A stretch of 42,313 nt of DNA from assembly GCA_937973965.1 (NCBI GenBank), contig CALJJQ010000040.1, forward strand, positions 1 to 42,313. The letters run 5' to 3'. The notes under the pieces are model-generated. The model worked only from the letters and a program-made list of their open reading frames with translations. It was not told the DNA's origin and did no database searches. Source of the DNA: an uncultured Calothrix sp. (GTDB lineage Bacteria > Cyanobacteriota > Cyanobacteriia > Cyanobacteriales > Nostocaceae). This document shows positions 8,921 to 18,115 of the stretch, one piece after another (position 1 is the first letter of the stretch; each line of letters opens with the position of its first letter). The position numbers and the translations under genes are program-made.

Positions 8921-9073
8921 CTTGTGCCACCAATCCTTACACTCTCACACCAGTCAATGTATTTTGGATTTTAGATTTTAGATTGAGGAGACAGGATACA
9001 GGAGAAAAAGGAATAAATTTGCTTTTCTTCCCTGCTTACCCTGCATCCCTGTTGCCAACTCCCTACAAATTGC

Positions 9074-9101
9074 GATACGGCTTTAGCTGTTAAGCTCCGC
9101 T
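9074..9101. repeat. Inverted partner of the repeat at 7391-7420
   Basis: GATACGGCTTTAGCTGTTAA and the bases following it match the reverse complement of 7391-7420 with about two changes. The repeat lies in the 274-base gap between the permease and the ATPase. That gap also contains AATCCAAA-type and heptamer-type repeat DNA, so the two transporter genes have been pushed apart by repeats. Confidence 0.6.
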
Positions 9102-9194
9102 TATCGCCATCTATATCTTTCCCCTGTATTACCGTCATGGGGATACCTCCGTAATTGCGGGTTTAGTTTTGATTTTAAGTGAGGCATTAAAAAC

Positions 9195-10052
9195 TCACAA
9201 CACATCGGCAAAAGCTGGACGTAATTTGCGATAACACCACAAACCCAGACAAAATATCATCAGAGAAATCAAGCTACTCACACCCCACTCACCCCAGTGT
9301 TTTACTTCCCCGTTGATCACTAAGTCGCGGTAAACTTCTACAATGGCAGTCATGGGATTGAGCCAAAATATCCAATCTCGCCATTCCGAGGGAATCGAGG
9401 TCGCTGGATAGATAATTGGTGTGGCGTACATCCAGATATTTAAAACAACACTGATGGTTTGGGGGATATCCCGGAGAAATACGGTAAAACCTGCGGCTAA
9501 GTAACCTAGTCCTGCGGTCAGTAATAGTTGAGGTATCCAAACTAGGGGTAAAAGAGCTAGGGTCGGATGGAGGGTATGGGAAGTAAAAGCCACAAAGATA
9601 ATTAATACAATTAAGCCCAAGGAACTTTCAATAAAGGATGAGAAAATTGGCACTAGGGGAAGTAAACTCAGGGGAAAAACGACTTTTTTCACCAGGTTAG
9701 GTTGACCAATTACTGAGTTAGCCGATTGGATTAAACCACCACTAAAGGCAATCCAGGGTAAAAGTCCGGCAAATAACCAAAGTCCAAAGGTAAAGTTATT
9801 ATCGGGTAAAGATTTCAGGGTGAGTCTTACCTTGAGGACAACTGAGAAAACGTAGGTCAAAATTAAAAGCTGGGCAAATTGGTTGAGTAGGGGCCAAAAA
9901 TTTCCTAAGACTGAACCTTTATAACGTGCTTCTAAATCACGACGTACTAGGGTTCTCAGTAGGTCGTACTTGGCGATGAATGGCTTACTGATGGGTAATA
10001 AATCTTCGATCTGTCGCAGCTTGCGAACAACTCGCGCTTTGGGGGTAAGCAA
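9195..10052 (-). CDS. Wzm-like polysaccharide ABC transporter permease
   Basis: This 285-residue membrane protein belongs to the ABC-2 type permease family (Wzm/TagG). After a cytoplasmic start it has LVRRDLEARYKGSVLGNFWPLLNQF (about 35-59), the typical family entry motif, and about six hydrophobic segments. The start codon is TTG, supported by a strong Shine-Dalgarno sequence GGAGG at 10062-10066, 9 bases upstream. It is the first gene of the leftward polysaccharide locus and pairs with the Wzt-like ATPase downstream. A promoter should lie between 10067 and the divergent aldehyde dehydrogenase gene at 10222. Confidence 0.92.
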   Translation of the reverse strand: MLTPKARVVRKLRQIEDLLPISKPFIAKYDLLRTLVRRDLEARYKGSVLGNFWPLLNQFAQLLILTYVFSVVLKVRLTLKSLPDNNFTFGLWLFAGLLPWIAFSGGLIQSANSVIGQPNLVKKVVFPLSLLPLVPIFSSFIESSLGLIVLIIFVAFTSHTLHPTLALLPLVWIPQLLLTAGLGYLAAGFTVFLRDIPQTISVVLNIWMYATPIIYPATSIPSEWRDWIFWLNPMTAIVEVYRDLVINGEVKHWGEWGVSSLISLMIFCLGLWCYRKLRPAFADVL

Positions 10053-10221
10053 TTGGATTTTCCTCCGTCACTCCGAACACACCTAATCATTTTGAAGTAT
10101 ACCCGTAATGGAAGTTCCTTGGGAAAAATTGGAAAATAGGAGTCTGTCACTATCTCCTGGGAGAGTGATTTTTAAGTTCGATTAAAATGGGTTTATAAAG
10201 AATTTAACTGGTGGTTTGGGT

Positions 10222-11715
10222 ATGGTGACTCCTCTAACCTGTCGGAATTTTATACATGGGGAATGGTTGGCAAGTGGTGATGGTAGCTGTTTAAATAGCT
10301 ACAATCCCGCTAATAGGAGTGAAGTGGTTGCGGTGTTTCCCCGTTCGACCCTGGCTGATGTGAATCGGGCAGTTGCCTCAGCCCGTGAAGCTTATCAACG
10401 GTGGCGGCTTGTACCTGCGCCTGCTCGTGCTGAGTATATTTACAGGGTGGGGGAATTACTGGGTAAGTATAAGGAAGAGTTGGCGTTGCTCATTTGTCGG
10501 GAAATGGGTAAACCCCTGGTGGAAGCGCGGGGTGATGTGCAGGAGGGGATTGATTGTGCTTTCTACAGCGCTGGGGAAGGACGACGGTTGTTTGGACAAA
10601 CTACTCCTTCGGAAATGCCGAATAAGATGGCGATGACGGTGCGGACTCCGGTGGGGGTATGTGCTTTAATTACTCCGTGGAATTTTCCGGTGGCGATTCC
10701 CTGTTGGAAGGCGATGCCGGCTTTGGTGTGTGGGAATACGATTATTCTCAAGCCAGCTGAGGATACACCGGCTTGTGCGACAAAGTTAATTGAGATTTTC
10801 GCGGAAGCGGGTTTGCCTGCGGGGGTCGTAAATTTAGTGCATGGGGTGGGAGAAGAGGTTGGTCAAGCTTTGGTGGAACATCCGGATGTGAATTTGGTTT
10901 CCTTTACGGGTTCTAGTCAAACTGGGTCGGTTGTGGGTGAAATCTGTGGTCGGATGCATAAGCGTGTTTGTTTGGAAATGGGTGGGAAAAATGCCCAGAT
11001 TGTGATGGATGATGCGGATTTGGATTTGGCGGTGGATGGGGCGATATGGGGGGCTTTTGGGACGACGGGACAAAGATGTACGGCGACGAGTCGGTTGATT
11101 TTGCATCGAGATATTAAGTCAAAGTTTACCCAGATGTTCCAGGAACGGGCTGAACAGTTAAAGTTAGGGGCAGGGGATCAAGGGGATACGGATATTGGTC
11201 CAATTATTAATGCCAAGCAGTTGCAACGGGTCTGTGAATATATAGATATTGCTCGGTCAGAGGGAGCAAAGGTGTTATTGGGTGGGGAGGTTGTGCAGAC
11301 TGGCCATCTCCAGCAGGGATACTTTTTTCCACCGACAATTTTAGATGGTGTGACTCCAGATATGCGGGTAGCGCGGGAGGAAATATTTGGTCCTGTGGTG
11401 GCATTAATGGAAGTGAGTTCTTTTGCAGAAGCGATCGCAATTTTGAATAATACTAATTATGGGTTATCTTCGTCTATTTATACCCGTGATGTGAATCTTG
11501 CTTTCACTGCCATGCGGGATATTGAAGCTGGTATTACCTATATTAATGGACCAACTATTGGTGCTGAGGTTCATTTGCCTTTTGGTGGTGTCAAACAAAC
11601 TGGAAACGGACATCGGGAGGCTGGTAGTACTTCGATTGATATTTTTACGGAGTGGAAGACTGTTTATGTCGATTTTTCTGGCTGTTTACAACGAGCGCAA
11701 ATTGATAATCGATAG
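10222..11715 (+). CDS. NAD(P)-dependent aldehyde dehydrogenase
   Basis: From the ATG at 10222 the protein is 497 residues; an in-frame TTG at 10216 is a less likely start. It is a full-length aldehyde dehydrogenase: TPWNFP with the oxyanion Asn at 154, ILKPAEDTP (cofactor binding), FTGSSQTG, the general-base Glu in LEMGGKN at 252, the catalytic Cys in GQRCTA at 286, and [10 protein letters not shown] in the C-terminal part. The nearest family by motif is the semialdehyde type (2,5-dioxovalerate or succinate-semialdehyde dehydrogenases), but the substrate cannot be fixed from sequence alone. It is divergent from the polysaccharide genes and seems to be a single-gene unit. Confidence 0.93.
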   Translation: MVTPLTCRNFIHGEWLASGDGSCLNSYNPANRSEVVAVFPRSTLADVNRAVASAREAYQRWRLVPAPARAEYIYRVGELLGKYKEELALLICREMGKPLVEARGDVQEGIDCAFYSAGEGRRLFGQTTPSEMPNKMAMTVRTPVGVCALITPWNFPVAIPCWKAMPALVCGNTIILKPAEDTPACATKLIEIFAEAGLPAGVVNLVHGVGEEVGQALVEHPDVNLVSFTGSSQTGSVVGEICGRMHKRVCLEMGGKNAQIVMDDADLDLAVDGAIWGAFGTTGQRCTATSRLILHRDIKSKFTQMFQERAEQLKLGAGDQGDTDIGPIINAKQLQRVCEYIDIARSEGAKVLLGGEVVQTGHLQQGYFFPPTILDGVTPDMRVAREEIFGPVVALMEVSSFAEAIAILNNTNYGLSSSIYTRDVNLAFTAMRDIEAGITYINGPTIGAEVHLPFGGVKQTGNGHREAGSTSIDIFTEWKTVYVDFSGCLQRAQIDNR

Positions 11716-11831
11716 GCAATAATTTTTGACTACTTTCTACTCCCTAATCCCTGCTTCGTCTATAGCGCTAAAGCAAAACTACGAGCCAAATACAGGTTGA
11801 CATACTACCACGGGTGGAAGGGATTTTTGGT

Positions 11832-11960
11832 GTTGCTGAATTTGGGTATGAATTATGATTATTTACATTTTGTATTGAAACCACAATCGCTGTAGAGATG
11901 TAGCGATGCTACGTCTCTACACAACGTATAAATTTTCAATTCATATTTGTATTCAACAAC
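11832..11960. repeat. Composite repeat with imperfect terminal inverted repeats
   Basis: GTTGCTGAATTTGGGTATGA begins at 11832 and its imperfect inverse (ending ATTCAACAAC) spans 11938-11960, about 17 of 23 positions matching. Between them, 11892-11920 is a GTAGAGA-type hairpin with 13-base arms and loop GAT. The left-end sequence recurs at about 36194, which suggests a dispersed non-coding element. Confidence 0.55.
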
Positions 11961-11982
11961 GCCGAATTTTGGACTACTCCCG

Positions 11983-12456
11983 TCACGGACTACTCCCTAC
12001 TCCCTGCTCCCTATCTTCTAATTGATTCCGATATCCGTAAAAGTTAATGCTGTAATCGGTGATTTTGACACCTGTTTGGGTCTCGATTTCGGCAATTAAT
12101 TCTGCTGGTAGGGTGACGTGTACGTCTAGGATTTGGTTGGTGTCTAAACAATTAATATGACTATGGGAATCGCTAATGTTGCCATATAATCGCCCGTCGC
12201 ATCTTTCAATACATTCAATGATGCCGTTCGATGATAGGGCTTCAAGATTTTGATAAACTGATGTGTGCCCAATTGCTTTTCCTTGCTGGTTTAAACGGTC
12301 GTATATTTCCCGTGCTGATAGGTGTTCTTTGGCATCCCACAATAATTCCAGGATAAATCGACGTTGGCGACTAACTCGCATTCCCAAGGTCTGACATTGT
12401 TCGAGAGCGTCTTCTAAGGATTGGATTGGCTTGTTTGATACTGGGTTTTTTTGCAT
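11983..12456 (-). CDS. Fur-family transcriptional regulator lacking CxxC zinc motifs
   Basis: This 157-residue protein has the Fur-family winged helix: GMRVSRQRRFILELL, HLSAREIYDRL and the recognition helix GHTSVYQNLEALSSNGII. The C-terminal half keeps SHSHINCLD in place of the usual HHHxxCxxC, so only one Cys of the first CxxC pair is present and the second pair is absent. It is therefore not a standard zinc-structured Fur or Zur. A cyanobacterial PerR/FurC-type peroxide sensor is possible but not proved. The last seven residues (QGVGSSP) are encoded by heptamer repeat DNA, so the original C-terminus probably ended earlier. Confidence 0.85.
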   Translation of the reverse strand: MQKNPVSNKPIQSLEDALEQCQTLGMRVSRQRRFILELLWDAKEHLSAREIYDRLNQQGKAIGHTSVYQNLEALSSNGIIECIERCDGRLYGNISDSHSHINCLDTNQILDVHVTLPAELIAEIETQTGVKITDYSINFYGYRNQLEDREQGVGSSP

Positions 12457-12787
12457 ATGCCAATTTATTCAGGAATCTTAATCTAAATGTGGTTTTAATG
12501 GGTATATTTTAGTTGGAATGGAAATTTGATAAATGTGATTATTAATTAGATTTTTGGCTATTTTGAGAATCTGGTAAATAGCGGACTGGTGATGACTCGT
12601 CCCGATAATGCTACTAGCACGTCAAGGTAAAAGCTCAAAGAATATTACCTATCTTCATCAATTGAACTAAAACATACTCATTACCACTTTAGCTTGTTTG
12701 TTGACAATTCGTCTACTTGCAAGCCTATAGGTAAGTAAGGAAAATTGTTGTTGTCTTCAGGGAATAGTGAATGTCGTTGAAATACTT
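12457..12787. other. AT-rich spacer
   Basis: No gene, terminator or repeat family member was recognised in these 331 bases. They should hold the promoter of the leftward Fur-type gene and the transcript end of the LuxR-type gene. Confidence 0.4.
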
Positions 12788-13195
12788 TCAACTTGACTCA
12801 CGCAACAAATTCTCTTCCAGCAAACGAGTAATCATTGCTGTTCTCGATGTTACTCCTAGTTTCGTAAACATACGGCGCAGGTGGGTGGCTACAGTCCAGG
12901 GACTAATGTGTAAATGAATACCTATAACCTTATTCGGTAATCCCTGAGCCACAAGTTTGGCGATCGCTTGTTCCCGTGGACTCAAACTGACACTTTGGTT
13001 TTTGTGAGGACGACAGCGAATCAAACAGTAGTGTTCACCATCGATGTCAGACTCAAATACTACTTCGTTGATGTTTTGATCTCCATTGCGGAGGATGCGA
13101 GATGGGGATTCAACTGTTAACCCTGCAAGGAGCATCCTCAAGATTTCTTCGCGCTGCAATGGCTGCTGGTCAGGCTTTCTATTCACTGTTTTCAT
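12788..13195 (-). CDS. Small LuxR/GerE-type transcriptional regulator
   Basis: This 135-residue protein ends in a clear LuxR-type helix-turn-helix (about 70-130): LSPREQAIAKLVAQGLPNKV, then ISPWTVATHLRRMFTKLGV and TSRTAMI. The N-terminal 65 residues do not match a receiver or an autoinducer domain and are short. Small LuxR-type regulators of this kind are common in cyanobacteria (for example PedR), but no specific orthology is claimed. It is a single gene followed by a repeat-free spacer. The 990 bases upstream of it, shared with clpB, contain several structured segments. Confidence 0.85.
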   Translation of the reverse strand: MKTVNRKPDQQPLQREEILRMLLAGLTVESPSRILRNGDQNINEVVFESDIDGEHYCLIRCRPHKNQSVSLSPREQAIAKLVAQGLPNKVIGIHLHISPWTVATHLRRMFTKLGVTSRTAMITRLLEENLLRESS

Positions 13196-13659
13196 GGCAC
13201 TGACTCACCCTTATGTATGAATGTTGCTTAATGAACATTTCAACTACTTAGGTAATATTTCCGAATAGAATCCATAAATTTTGAGAATTTTTGGGAATTT
13301 TTTCGGATTCCAAATTAGATACTTTGATGTATTTGCCTTGATTTACCGATACTTTTACTTAAATCTTTTCCACTAGTTTTGACAAAGTATATGTCAGGAA
13401 ACCTTGAAAAATCTGGTAATGTCAGTGTATTCGCAGCCACCGTTATGTTTCCGATTTTCTGTATTTTTTTAAACATGTCCCTCAAATGAGTTACCTCAAA
13501 TTAGCGTCCTGAGAAAAAGCGACTGGTGGAGGCGCTAGTAAAGTGTTATACATAAATTAGTGCGTGACGACAAAGACGGCCTACCCAATCACCGTAGGAA
13601 AATAAGGTCTTCATGCAAAGACTAACTGTCCCCATGACGATGCTGTGCGTAATTTCCCT

Positions 13660-13695
13660 AGCCCATGCACAGGATTGTGATGGGGCTTTTTATTT
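13660..13695 (+). terminator. Rho-independent terminator of a short unassigned transcript
   Basis: AGCCCATGCAC (13660-13670) pairs with GTGATGGGGCT (13677-13687), with small bulges around a 6-base loop, and is followed by TTTTTATTT. No annotated plus-strand gene precedes it within 3 kb except the distant aldehyde dehydrogenase, so it probably ends a small RNA or leader starting near 13555. Confidence 0.6.
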
Positions 13696-13816
13696 AGTGG
13701 ATGGGTTGTCTATGGAGTTGGAAAGAAGTACGCGATACTGTCGGATGTTGTTGTCGAAAAGGCTTTTATTGATTTAGTCGATGGTTAGGAATTGCTCGCA
13801 GGGATAGGTGACACGG

Positions 13817-13822
13817 TATAAT
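13817..13822 (+). promoter_or_regulatory. Candidate -10 box upstream of clpB
   Basis: TATAAT is a perfect -10 hexamer. A weak -35 (TTGCTC, 13792-13797) lies 19 bases upstream, slightly longer than ideal. If used, transcription starts near 13829 and gives a leader of about 360 bases for clpB or a separate small RNA. Confidence 0.4.
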
Positions 13823-13828
13823 ATGTGA

Positions 13829-13980
13829 ATAGGGAAGTGGAAAATCCCTAGTCCATAGCTGCGAATTGAAGACAAAACAGGATGGAGTGAGGGAGCATCC
13901 TAATCCTTAACTCAGAAATCCAAAGGGGATGCTCCAGGGGAATGGCTTCGCGTTGAGAAACTGCTGAAGGGTGTCTAGGT
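13829..13980 (+). ncRNA. Candidate structured RNA or clpB leader
   Basis: Three nested pairings are visible: CCTAG 13847-13851 with CTAGG 13975-13979, GCGAA 13861-13865 with TTCGC 13947-13951, and GGAGCATCC 13892-13900 with GGATGCTCC 13927-13935. They form one long interrupted hairpin behind the TATAAT box. The topology is loosely like 6S RNA, but no diagnostic sequence was recognised, so the identity is open. Confidence 0.25.
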
Positions 13981-14013
13981 GATCGCTGGTATTGAGTAAT
14001 TTATAAAAACACT

Positions 14014-14071
14014 CGTTTTCAACCCTTCGCCCTTAGACAAGGGATGAAAACGGTCTCAGTCCTTTAGGACT
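14014..14071. repeat. Two strong adjacent hairpins (possible mobile-element end)
   Basis: CGTTTTCA-A-CCCTT (14014-14027) pairs with AAGGG-A-TGAAAACG (14039-14052), a 13-base-pair stem with one A-A mismatch. AGTCCTTTAGGACT (14058-14071) follows as a second hairpin. No T-run is present, so this is not a terminator. Paired subterminal hairpins occur at ends of IS200/IS605-type elements, but no transposase or TnpB gene is nearby. Confidence 0.5.
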
Positions 14072-14185
14072 CTCTGATTTCATCTCTTTGAAGTTTGCCC
14101 GAATGTAGTAGGCTTAATCATCAGCTACAGGATAATCTAAAATCTAAAGCCTAAAATAAAAATCTCAAATCGAAACTTCTAGAAG

Positions 14186-16855
14186 ATGCAACCTACAGAC
14201 CCAGATAAATTTACGGATAAAGCTTGGGAAGCGATTGTCAAATCGCAGGATATTGTGCGTGCTTATCAACAGCAGCAACTGGATGTTGAGCATTTAGTGT
14301 TAGCTCTATTGGAACAGGACAATGGATTTGCCCTGCGGATTCTCACCCGTGCGAATATCGATTCGCACCGTTTACAACAACAACTAGAAGAATTTACCAG
14401 TCGTCAACCACGGGTAGGCAAAAGCGATCAACTCTACCTGGGACGGGGTTTAGATGTCATGTTAGATCGAGCCGAGGAAGTGCGCGATCGCATGAACGAC
14501 AAATATATCTCGATTGAGCATATTTTACTGGCTTTTGCCGATGATGAGCGGATTGGAAAACGTTGTTTGCGGGTGTTGAATGCGGATGTGAATCAACTGG
14601 AGGCAGCAATTAAAGCCATTCGCGGTAGTCAAAAAGTTACCGACCAAAATCCCGAATCTCGGTATGAAGCACTACAAAAATTTGGGCGGGATTTAACGGA
14701 AGCTGCGAAAGCCGGGAAACTTGACCCGGTGATTGGTCGGGATGAGGAGATTCGCCGTGTGATTCAAGTCCTATCTCGACGTAGTAAAAATAACCCCGTA
14801 TTGATAGGTGAACCAGGAGTGGGCAAAACAGCGATCGCGGAGGGTTTGGCACAGAGGATTATTAATGGGGATGTGCCGGAATCTTTAAAAAATCGCCAGC
14901 TAATTTCCTTGGATATTGGTAGTTTGATTGCTGGAGCCAAATATCGGGGGGAATTTGAAGACCGTCTCAAGGCTGTGTTACGGGAAGTGACCGAATCCAA
15001 CGGTCAAATTGTTTTGTTTATTGACGAATTACATACGGTTGTCGGTGCTGGTTCCGGTCAACAGGGGTCAATGGATGCGGGAAATCTACTTAAACCCATG
15101 TTAGCGCGGGGAGAATTGCGCTGTATCGGGGCCACAACCCTGGATGAGTACCGCAAGTACATTGAAAAGGATGCAGCCCTAGAAAGGCGTTTTCAGCAGG
15201 TGTATGTGGATCAACCGAGTGTGGAAAATACCATTTCCATTTTACGGGGGTTAAAGGAACGTTACGAAGTCCACCACAATGTGAAAATTTCCGATTCGGC
15301 TTTAGTAGCAGCTGCGACCCTCTCATCTCGCTATATTTCCGACCGATTTTTACCAGACAAAGCCATTGACTTAGTAGATGAAGCCGCAGCCCAGTTAAAA
15401 ATGGAAATTACCTCCAAACCAGCTGAATTAGAAACCATTGAGCGTCGCTTAATGCAGTTGGAAATGGAAAAATTATCCCTTGCAGGGGAAGAAAAAGCCA
15501 CCTCCCAAACCAGGGAACGTCTACAAAGTATTGAAAACGAAATTCAAGGTTTGACCCACAAACAAACCCAATTAAACTCCCAATGGCAAGGGGAAAAACA
15601 ACTATTAGAAGCCATTAGTGCTTTAAAACAAGAAGAGGAAAAAATCCGTTTACAAATCGACCAAGCGGAACGGGATTATGATTTAAATAAGGCTGCCCAA
15701 TTGAAATACGGCAAACTTGAAGGCTTACAACGGGAACGGGAAGCCAAAGAAACCCAGCTAATTGACCTGCAAAGTAGTGGAGCCACCCTGCTGCGGGAAC
15801 AGGTCACCGAAGCCGATATTGCCGAAATCGTCGCCAAGTGGACAGGAATACCCGTCAACCGCCTCTTGGAATCGGAACGCCAAAAACTCCTCCAACTCGA
15901 ACAACATCTCCATCAACGGGTGGTCGGTCAAACAGAAGCCGTAGCCGCCGTTTCTGCTGCCATCCGTCGAGCTAGAGCCGGGATGAAAGACCCCGGTCGT
16001 CCCATTGGTTCCTTCCTATTTATGGGACCCACAGGAGTCGGAAAAACCGAATTAGCACGGGCTTTAGCACAATTTTTATTTGACTCGGAAGATGCCCTAG
16101 TGCGGTTAGATATGTCCGAGTATATGGAAAAACATTCCGTATCCCGGTTAATTGGTGCGCCTCCTGGTTACGTTGGCTACGAAGAAGGTGGACAGCTATC
16201 GGAAGCAATTCGCCGCCGTCCCTACGCCGTGGTCCTATTGGATGAAGTGGAAAAGGCCCACCCAGATGTGTTTAATATTTTGCTGCAAGTCTTAGATGAC
16301 GGTAGAATTACTGACTCCCAAGGTCGAACCGTGGATTTTCGGAATACTGTCATTGTCATGACTAGTAACATCGGTAGCGAACACATCCTTGATATTTCCG
16401 GAGATGATAGCCAATACGAGCAAATGCGTAATCGGGTGTTAGATGCGCTACGTAATAACTTCCGTCCCGAATTCTTAAACCGAATTGATGATTTAATTAT
16501 TTTCCATGCCCTAACACAGCAGGAAATGGCAAAAATCGTCCGTATCCAACTTAAACGGGTGGAAAGTTTACTCGCCGAGCAAAAAATTGCTGTGGAAATT
16601 ACGGATGCGGCTTGCCGTCAAATCGTCGAGAAAGGCTACGACTCGGCCTACGGCGCACGTCCCATCAAACGGGCAATTCAAAGGGAAATCGAAAATATCA
16701 TTGCCACAAAAATTTTAGAAAATACCTTTGTGGCTGGAGATACAATCATCGTGGATGCGGACAAAACCAACCTCTCATTCCGCAAGAAAAAACTAGCGCC
16801 TAAACGGGAAATATCAGCACAGCAGGTATTAGTTGAATCCTCCTCGGAACAGTGA
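14186..16855 (+). CDS. clpB: ClpB AAA+ disaggregase
   Basis: This 889-residue protein is a complete ClpB. Residues 1-150 are the Clp N-domain (two repeats starting FTDKAWEAI and [11 protein letters not shown]). The first ATPase has Walker A GEPGVGKT at about 208 and [14 protein letters not shown]. The M-domain coiled coil (about 400-530) distinguishes ClpB from ClpC. The second ATPase has GPTGVGKTE at about 615 and the [11 protein letters not shown] sensor-2 region. It resolves heat-damaged protein aggregates together with the DnaK system in the cytosol. The N-terminus [10 protein letters not shown] resembles cyanobacterial ClpB1. The gene stands alone behind a long structured spacer, which may carry its heat-shock control; no CIRCE element was found. 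Confidence 0.97.
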   Translation: MQPTDPDKFTDKAWEAIVKSQDIVRAYQQQQLDVEHLVLALLEQDNGFALRILTRANIDSHRLQQQLEEFTSRQPRVGKSDQLYLGRGLDVMLDRAEEVRDRMNDKYISIEHILLAFADDERIGKRCLRVLNADVNQLEAAIKAIRGSQKVTDQNPESRYEALQKFGRDLTEAAKAGKLDPVIGRDEEIRRVIQVLSRRSKNNPVLIGEPGVGKTAIAEGLAQRIINGDVPESLKNRQLISLDIGSLIAGAKYRGEFEDRLKAVLREVTESNGQIVLFIDELHTVVGAGSGQQGSMDAGNLLKPMLARGELRCIGATTLDEYRKYIEKDAALERRFQQVYVDQPSVENTISILRGLKERYEVHHNVKISDSALVAAATLSSRYISDRFLPDKAIDLVDEAAAQLKMEITSKPAELETIERRLMQLEMEKLSLAGEEKATSQTRERLQSIENEIQGLTHKQTQLNSQWQGEKQLLEAISALKQEEEKIRLQIDQAERDYDLNKAAQLKYGKLEGLQREREAKETQLIDLQSSGATLLREQVTEADIAEIVAKWTGIPVNRLLESERQKLLQLEQHLHQRVVGQTEAVAAVSAAIRRARAGMKDPGRPIGSFLFMGPTGVGKTELARALAQFLFDSEDALVRLDMSEYMEKHSVSRLIGAPPGYVGYEEGGQLSEAIRRRPYAVVLLDEVEKAHPDVFNILLQVLDDGRITDSQGRTVDFRNTVIVMTSNIGSEHILDISGDDSQYEQMRNRVLDALRNNFRPEFLNRIDDLIIFHALTQQEMAKIVRIQLKRVESLLAEQKIAVEITDAACRQIVEKGYDSAYGARPIKRAIQREIENIIATKILENTFVAGDTIIVDADKTNLSFRKKKLAPKREISAQQVLVESSSEQ

Positions 16856-16865
16856 TATTAGCACG

Positions 16866-16888
16866 AAAAAGCCCGGCTTGACCGGGCG
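16866..16888 (-). terminator. Terminator for the leftward membrane-protein gene
   Basis: GCCCGG (16871-16876), loop CTTGA and CCGGGC (16882-16887) form a strong hairpin. Five A residues on its plus-strand left side become a T-run on the minus strand, so it terminates the leftward gene ending at 17012. It may also act weakly for clpB. Confidence 0.75.
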
Positions 16889-17011
16889 GATGTGCTGATT
16901 GTCTAACTGAATTTTGCGCTTTTTTTGACTGTATTAAGCTGGAAAAATTTTGACTTGAGATATCTTGGTAAAGTCAACCTCAAATTGATAAAAGATAAAA
17001 TTACGAGAAAA

Positions 17012-17383
17012 TTACTTCATTTCACAGGTTAAGGGACAAGCTGCATAAACGGCACTTTGCACTTCTTCGTTTTCGCCATGCAACCAACTCAACCATTTAA
17101 CTTGGCTAGGATGAATACCTTTTGCTGTCAACACACCCGCACCTATCATAACTGCCGCAATATTCATAAAAAAGATACTACCAGCAACTAACAATACCGC
17201 ACTCACAGGCATAACAGACTGCAAAACAACCGACAACAGACATCCGACCGTAGCCATGAGAACCACAAAAGGAAAACCAACAACTAATAAGCATACAGAT
17301 AACGTAAACGTCCAAATCAAGAAGCTTTTTAGCATTAACATCGAGTAAGCTTTTCCTAAATCGGAAGTCTGAGATAACGCCAT
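17012..17383 (-). CDS. Small membrane protein of unknown function
   Basis: The preferred ATG at 17383 follows a good Shine-Dalgarno sequence (GGGAG, about 8-9 bases upstream) and gives 123 residues. A GTG at 17461 would add 26 residues without a better ribosome site. Residues of about 18-80 contain two to three long hydrophobic segments (SFLIWTFTLSVCLLVVGFPFV, AVLLVAGSIFFMNIAAVMIG). The C-terminal tail is soluble and ends with two Cys residues in ACPLTCEMK. No family was recognised. It has its own terminator at 16866-16888 and no operon partner. Confidence 0.7.
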   Translation of the reverse strand: MALSQTSDLGKAYSMLMLKSFLIWTFTLSVCLLVVGFPFVVLMATVGCLLSVVLQSVMPVSAVLLVAGSIFFMNIAAVMIGAGVLTAKGIHPSQVKWLSWLHGENEEVQSAVYAACPLTCEMK

Positions 17384-18115
17384 TTTATTTTCTCCCATAT
17401 ACATTGCAGAAAACTGTTTGGATCTGCTTTGGTTTAATGCGCTTTGATCCGCGATCGCCACCGGGGATCAATTTGCTTGTGAATTCAAGTATATAGAAGC
17501 AAATTTCTTAAATGAGCATTTCTTCAATATTCTTTACAATTTATCTCTCATAAATATGAATAGGTGCTGCCCGCGTAAAAAGTTTCCCTGAGCCAATTTG
17601 GCCATCTATCTTAAGGGGTATAACCCTCTTTTTTGTCCTCAGTAATCTGAGAATTTCCAGGAGTTTTCCAGTCCTCTTTACATGTATTTACAAAATATTC
17701 AGTTTTTCTCATAAAAGACTTTGGTGGGGAAAACTAGCTTGTATCAAGAAAGCTTATGCAAAATAGATGTTTTTCTAATGCAATTTTTCCAGGGAATCAG
17801 ACTCATATTTCTCAGAAATCTAATGTACGTAATCATGCGAATGTAACTATTTTTTAAATAACATCAAAATCTACATACATGTACTGAATATATTTCCGGA
17901 ATTTGCCGTGTTTAATAGATTTGTAGGCAACGACAAATGATGAACTTTTGTTACAAAAAATATTTGCAACTTAGTAAACACGCCATTGATATGGCTGGCA
18001 GATACATCTGTGCAACATTTGTTTGCAAATCGGGATTGCCATGCAAAAAAAACTGGTGACAGCCAGTGCTGAGATGAAAAAACTATATTCAATCAAAATC
18101 ACTTAACACAAGACT
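17384..18115. other. Long AT-rich spacer upstream of pilT
   Basis: These 732 bases separate two divergent genes. No terminator, known repeat family or convincing gene was seen. A leftward open frame at 17871-18092 has no family features and no clear ribosome site, and is treated as chance. Promoters for both flanking genes should lie here. Confidence 0.4.

Noticed and set aside
9289-9540. Second leftward frame inside the permease gene
   Set aside because: It lies in another frame of a clear membrane-protein gene and shows no family features.
17871-18092. Leftward 73-codon frame in the spacer before pilT
   Set aside because: It has no recognisable domain, no clear ribosome site and a composition unlike the neighbouring genes.
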